This document shows positions 12,515 to 14,580 of a DNA stretch of 14,580 nucleotides, one piece after another (the first letter of the stretch is position 1; each line of letters starts with the position of its first letter). The position numbers and the translations under genes are program-made. The notes beneath the pieces were generated by a model. The model was not told where the DNA came from. It was given only the letters and a program-made list of their open reading frames with translations, and ran no database searches. The DNA comes from Gemmatimonadota bacterium (GTDB taxonomy: Bacteria; Gemmatimonadota; Gemmatimonadetes; Gemmatimonadales; GWC2-71-9): the NCBI GenBank assembly GCA_003220855.1, contig QHTP01000004.1, forward strand, positions 1-14,580, written 5' to 3'.

Positions 12515-12963
12515 CGCTGGTGCTCGACCCCCGGCAGCTGACGGCGATCCGCCACCACGGCGAAGCGGACTACCCGGCCGAGGCGTGCGGCCTGATCGGC
12601 GGAGCGGTCGAGGGCGACCGCAAGGTCGCGCTGCAGCTCGTCCCGCTCGCCAATCAGCGGACCGACTCGGCGCGCAACCGCTACCTGATCGATCCGATGT
12701 CGTTCCGGCGCGCGCAGGAGCGGCTGGATCGCGACGGGCTGGAGGTGATCGGCGTGTACCATTCGCACCCGGACCATCCGCCAGCACCGTCCGCGTTCGA
12801 TCGCGAGCATGCGTGGCCGTGGCTCTCGTACGTGATCGTCGGGGTCGGCGCCGGGCGCGCCGGCGATCCCAAGAGTTGGGTCCTCGCGGACGATCGCGGG
12901 ACGTTCGCCGAGGAGTCCATCACCATCGAGGAACGGAAGGCCGTATGGCAGTCACCGTATTGA
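12511..12963 (+). CDS. mec: Mec-type JAMM/JAB1 metallopeptidase
   Basis: The protein has 150 residues. The JAMM zinc site is complete: the Glu in YPAEACGLIGG (residues 23-26), then VIGVYHSHPDHPPAPSAFD, matching HxHPx7Sx2D. This is the form seen in Mec/RPN11-like bacterial proteases. In Mycobacterium tuberculosis the homologue releases cysteine from the CysO-Cys adduct. Other bacterial JAMM proteins trim residues after the Gly-Gly of ThiS-like carriers. Both jobs are plausible here: the carrier is fused to MoeZ downstream, so its Gly-Gly must be exposed by a protease, and this is the obvious candidate. The ATG at 12511 overlaps the cysM stop (ATGA), and its end overlaps the next gene by 19 bases. 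Cytosolic. Confidence 0.92.
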   Translation: MTLVLDPRQLTAIRHHGEADYPAEACGLIGGAVEGDRKVALQLVPLANQRTDSARNRYLIDPMSFRRAQERLDRDGLEVIGVYHSHPDHPPAPSAFDREHAWPWLSYVIVGVGAGRAGDPKSWVLADDRGTFAEESITIEERKAVWQSPY

Positions 12964-14393
12964 TTCCCACGCCGCTGCGCTCCTACGTGGGCGGTCGCGA
13001 CGTGCTCGAGCTGGAAGGGGGAAACGTGGGCGAGCTGCTGGAGCAGCTTGCCGGCGAGCACGCCGGGCTCAAGCGTCATTTGTTCGCGGAGGACGGCCGC
13101 CTGCGTAGCTTTGTCAACGTGTACGTGAACGATCGCGACATCCGCCAGCTGGCGCAGCGCGACACGCCCGTCAAGGCGGGAGACACCGTGTCGATCATTC
13201 CGAGTATCGCGGGGGGCGCAACCGCCGTTGGCGTAGGGGTGCAGCATGCTGCGCCCCTACCGAAGCTCTCCCACGAAGAAATCCTGCGGTATTCACGTCA
13301 CCTCATCCTTCCGGATGTGGGCGTCGAGGGACAAAAGAAGCTCAAGGCCGCGCGCGTGCTGCTCGTGGGCGCGGGCGGACTGGGGTCGCCAGCCGCGCTG
13401 TATCTCGCCGCGGCGGGCGTCGGCACCCTGGGCATCGTCGATTTCGACGTCGTGGACAAGACCAATCTACAACGCCAGGTGCTGCACGGGACGTCCACCG
13501 TCGGCGTTTCCAAGCTCGAGTCCGCCACGCAGCGTATCCACGACTTGAATCCCAACGTACGGGTGGAGCCGTTCGAGACGCGGCTGACGGCGGACAATGC
13601 GCTCGACATCATTCGCGACTTCGACATCGTCGCGGATGGGACGGACAACTTCCCCACGCGCTACCTGGTCAACGATGCGTGCGTGCTGCTCGGCAAGCCC
13701 AATGTGTACGGCTCGATCTTCCGCTTCGAGGGCCAGGCCTCGGTGTTCTACGCGAAGCAGGGTCCCTGCTACCGCTGCCTCTACTCGGAGCCGCCGCCTC
13801 CGGGGCTGGTGCCGTCGTGCGCGGAAGGCGGCGTGCTCGGCGTGCTGCCGGGGATCATCGGGTCGATTCAGGCGATGGAGACCATCAAGCTGATTCTGGG
13901 GGCTGGCGAGCCGTTGATCGGGCGGCTCGTCCTGTTCGACGCGCTGAGACTGCAGTTCCGTGAGCTCAAGCTCGCCAAGGACCCGGAGTGCCCAGTGTGC
14001 GGGACCCACCCCACGATCACCGAGCTGATCGACTACGAAGCGTTCTGCGGCATCGGCGCCGAGCCGTCGTACGAGGGGGCCGAGATCACGGCGCAGGACT
14101 TGAAGGCCGAGTGGGACAGGAGTCCCGATCTGCTCGTGATCGACGTGCGCGAGCCGCACGAGTACGAGATCGCCCGCATCGACGGTGCGGTGCTGATTCC
14201 GCTCGCCGAGCTCCCGACGCGTCTGGGCGAGCTCGGCGGCCACCGCGAGATCGTCACACACTGCCATCACGGCGCCCGCTCGCTCAAGGCGCTCGAGATC
14301 CTGAAGGCGGCGGGTTTCTCGAAGGTGCGAAGTCTGCGCGGCGGGATCGATGCGTGGGCGGTGAACGTCGACCCAAGCTTGCCGAGGTATTGA
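12945..14393 (+). CDS. moeZ: CysO-like sulfur carrier fused to MoeZ-type adenylyltransferase and rhodanese
   Basis: The protein has 482 residues from the ATG at 12945 (GGAAGG four bases upstream). Residues 1-91 are a ubiquitin-fold carrier: VLIPTPLRSYVGG, LRSFVNVYVNDRDIR, DTVSIIPSIAGG, with G90-G91 as the expected C-terminus. Residues 92-107 are a linker encoded partly by a palindrome. From residue 108 (LSHEEILRYSRHLILPDVG) it is an E1-like adenylyltransferase: VLLVGAGGLGSPAALYLAAAGVG nucleotide loop, zinc cysteines C275/C278 and C349/C352, and PSCAEGGVLG with C292. Residues 375-482 are a rhodanese with LLVIDVREPHEYEIA and CHHGARS (C440). MoeZ adenylates the carrier's C-terminus and transfers sulfur to it as a thiocarboxylate for CysM. 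In mycobacteria CysO and MoeZ are separate; here the carrier Gly-Gly is internal and must be freed or used in another way. An in-frame GTG at 13239 might give MoeZ alone. Confidence 0.88.
   Translation: MAVTVLIPTPLRSYVGGRDVLELEGGNVGELLEQLAGEHAGLKRHLFAEDGRLRSFVNVYVNDRDIRQLAQRDTPVKAGDTVSIIPSIAGGATAVGVGVQHAAPLPKLSHEEILRYSRHLILPDVGVEGQKKLKAARVLLVGAGGLGSPAALYLAAAGVGTLGIVDFDVVDKTNLQRQVLHGTSTVGVSKLESATQRIHDLNPNVRVEPFETRLTADNALDIIRDFDIVADGTDNFPTRYLVNDACVLLGKPNVYGSIFRFEGQASVFYAKQGPCYRCLYSEPPPPGLVPSCAEGGVLGVLPGIIGSIQAMETIKLILGAGEPLIGRLVLFDALRLQFRELKLAKDPECPVCGTHPTITELIDYEAFCGIGAEPSYEGAEITAQDLKAEWDRSPDLLVIDVREPHEYEIARIDGAVLIPLAELPTRLGELGGHREIVTHCHHGARSLKALEILKAAGFSKVRSLRGGIDAWAVNVDPSLPRY
13233..13260. 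repeat. 28-bp near-perfect palindrome at the CysO/MoeZ junction
   Basis: GTAGGGG at one end and CCCCTAC at the other flank GCAGCATGCTGC. All pairs match except T13240 opposite G13253, which would be a GU pair in RNA. It starts 15 bases after the carrier's Gly-Gly codons and encodes VGVQHAAPL of the linker. It looks like an interspersed REP-like palindrome inserted between two once separate genes. Confidence 0.8.
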
Positions 14394-14403
14394 TCGGCGA
14401 GTT

Positions 14404-14490
14404 GTTGGTGGAGGTTGTCGAGGATGGTGGAGGACGGTAGAGGTGAATCCTCCACAACCTCCACCAACGTCCACCAACCTCCAAAACCTC
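14404..14490. repeat. Inverted repeat array between moeZ and tRNA-Leu (copy C)
   Basis: GTTGGTGGAGGTTGT at 14404-14418 is a perfect 15-base inverse of 14454-14468. Inside, GTGGAGGA (14427-14434) is inverse to TCCTCCAC (14448-14455). Both arms repeat with a 10-base step: GGTGGAGG-type units on the left, CCTCCACCAA-type units on the right to about 14490. It fills the whole 104-base gap between moeZ and the tRNA. The layout matches the other decamer arrays, though the unit is AT-richer. Confidence 0.75.
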
Positions 14491-14496
14491 GCGCTC

Positions 14497-14580
<84 letters not shown>

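Noticed and set aside
13248..13260. Separate MoeZ gene starting within the palindrome as the only product
   Set aside because: The ATG in the palindrome (13246) is out of frame. The GTG at 13239 is in frame but poorly placed for a ribosome-binding site, and the CysO frame has no stop before MoeZ, so the fusion is the primary reading.

Overview
The window is GC-rich bacterial DNA. Every protein gene lies on the + strand, mostly packed with ATGA/GTGA overlaps; one tRNA is on the - strand. Gene content and protein style suggest an uncultured Gemmatimonadota-like bacterium. This is inference: there is no rRNA or other taxonomic marker here.

Region 1 (1-7074) is one long co-directional gene string: the end of a 2-oxoacid dehydrogenase E2 subunit, two small uncharacterised genes, a PHP phosphoesterase, a peroxiredoxin, an SDR oxidoreductase, a cysteine-rich Rossmann-like protein, a DUF309 protein, thioredoxin reductase, a metallo-beta-lactamase-fold hydrolase, a small zinc ribbon, a frameshifted flippase-like membrane protein and an AhpD-like protein. 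Two of these genes are interrupted by an in-frame TGA exactly where the family has its catalytic cysteine. These are the peroxiredoxin (TGA 1748-1750, motif TPG-U-N) and the AhpD-like protein (TGA 6778-6780, motif C-R-Y-U). Each TGA is followed at the correct distance by a hairpin that fits the bacterial SECIS model. I read both as selenoproteins, transcribed with a thioredoxin reductase, forming a selenium-based peroxide-defence module. Conventional gene calling would truncate both.

Region 2 (7127-10120) holds an aspartase-type lyase, a four-helix membrane protein and an exported beta-rich protein, with a strong hairpin before the last.

Region 3 (10152-14393) is a sulfur operon: an Rrf2/IscR-type regulator that appears leaderless with an ATT start, then a rhodanese (SseA/CysA2 type), CysM, a Mec-type JAMM metallopeptidase and a MoeZ-type E1-rhodanese. 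The CysO-like sulfur carrier is fused in frame to the N-terminus of the MoeZ protein. This is the complete gene set of the CysO-dependent cysteine pathway known from Mycobacterium tuberculosis. Because of the fusion, the carrier's Gly-Gly would have to be released by proteolysis. The join contains a near-perfect 28-bp palindrome, suggesting a repeat insertion created the fusion.

Region 4 (14394-14580) holds an inverted-repeat array and a tRNA-Leu(CAG) on the - strand that lacks only its first base at the window edge. Arrays with a 10-bp period, several in inverted orientation, recur at about 3506-3570, 11541-11670, 12401-12437 and 14404-14490. Some lie inside coding sequence, and they look like an interspersed repeat family tolerated in genes.
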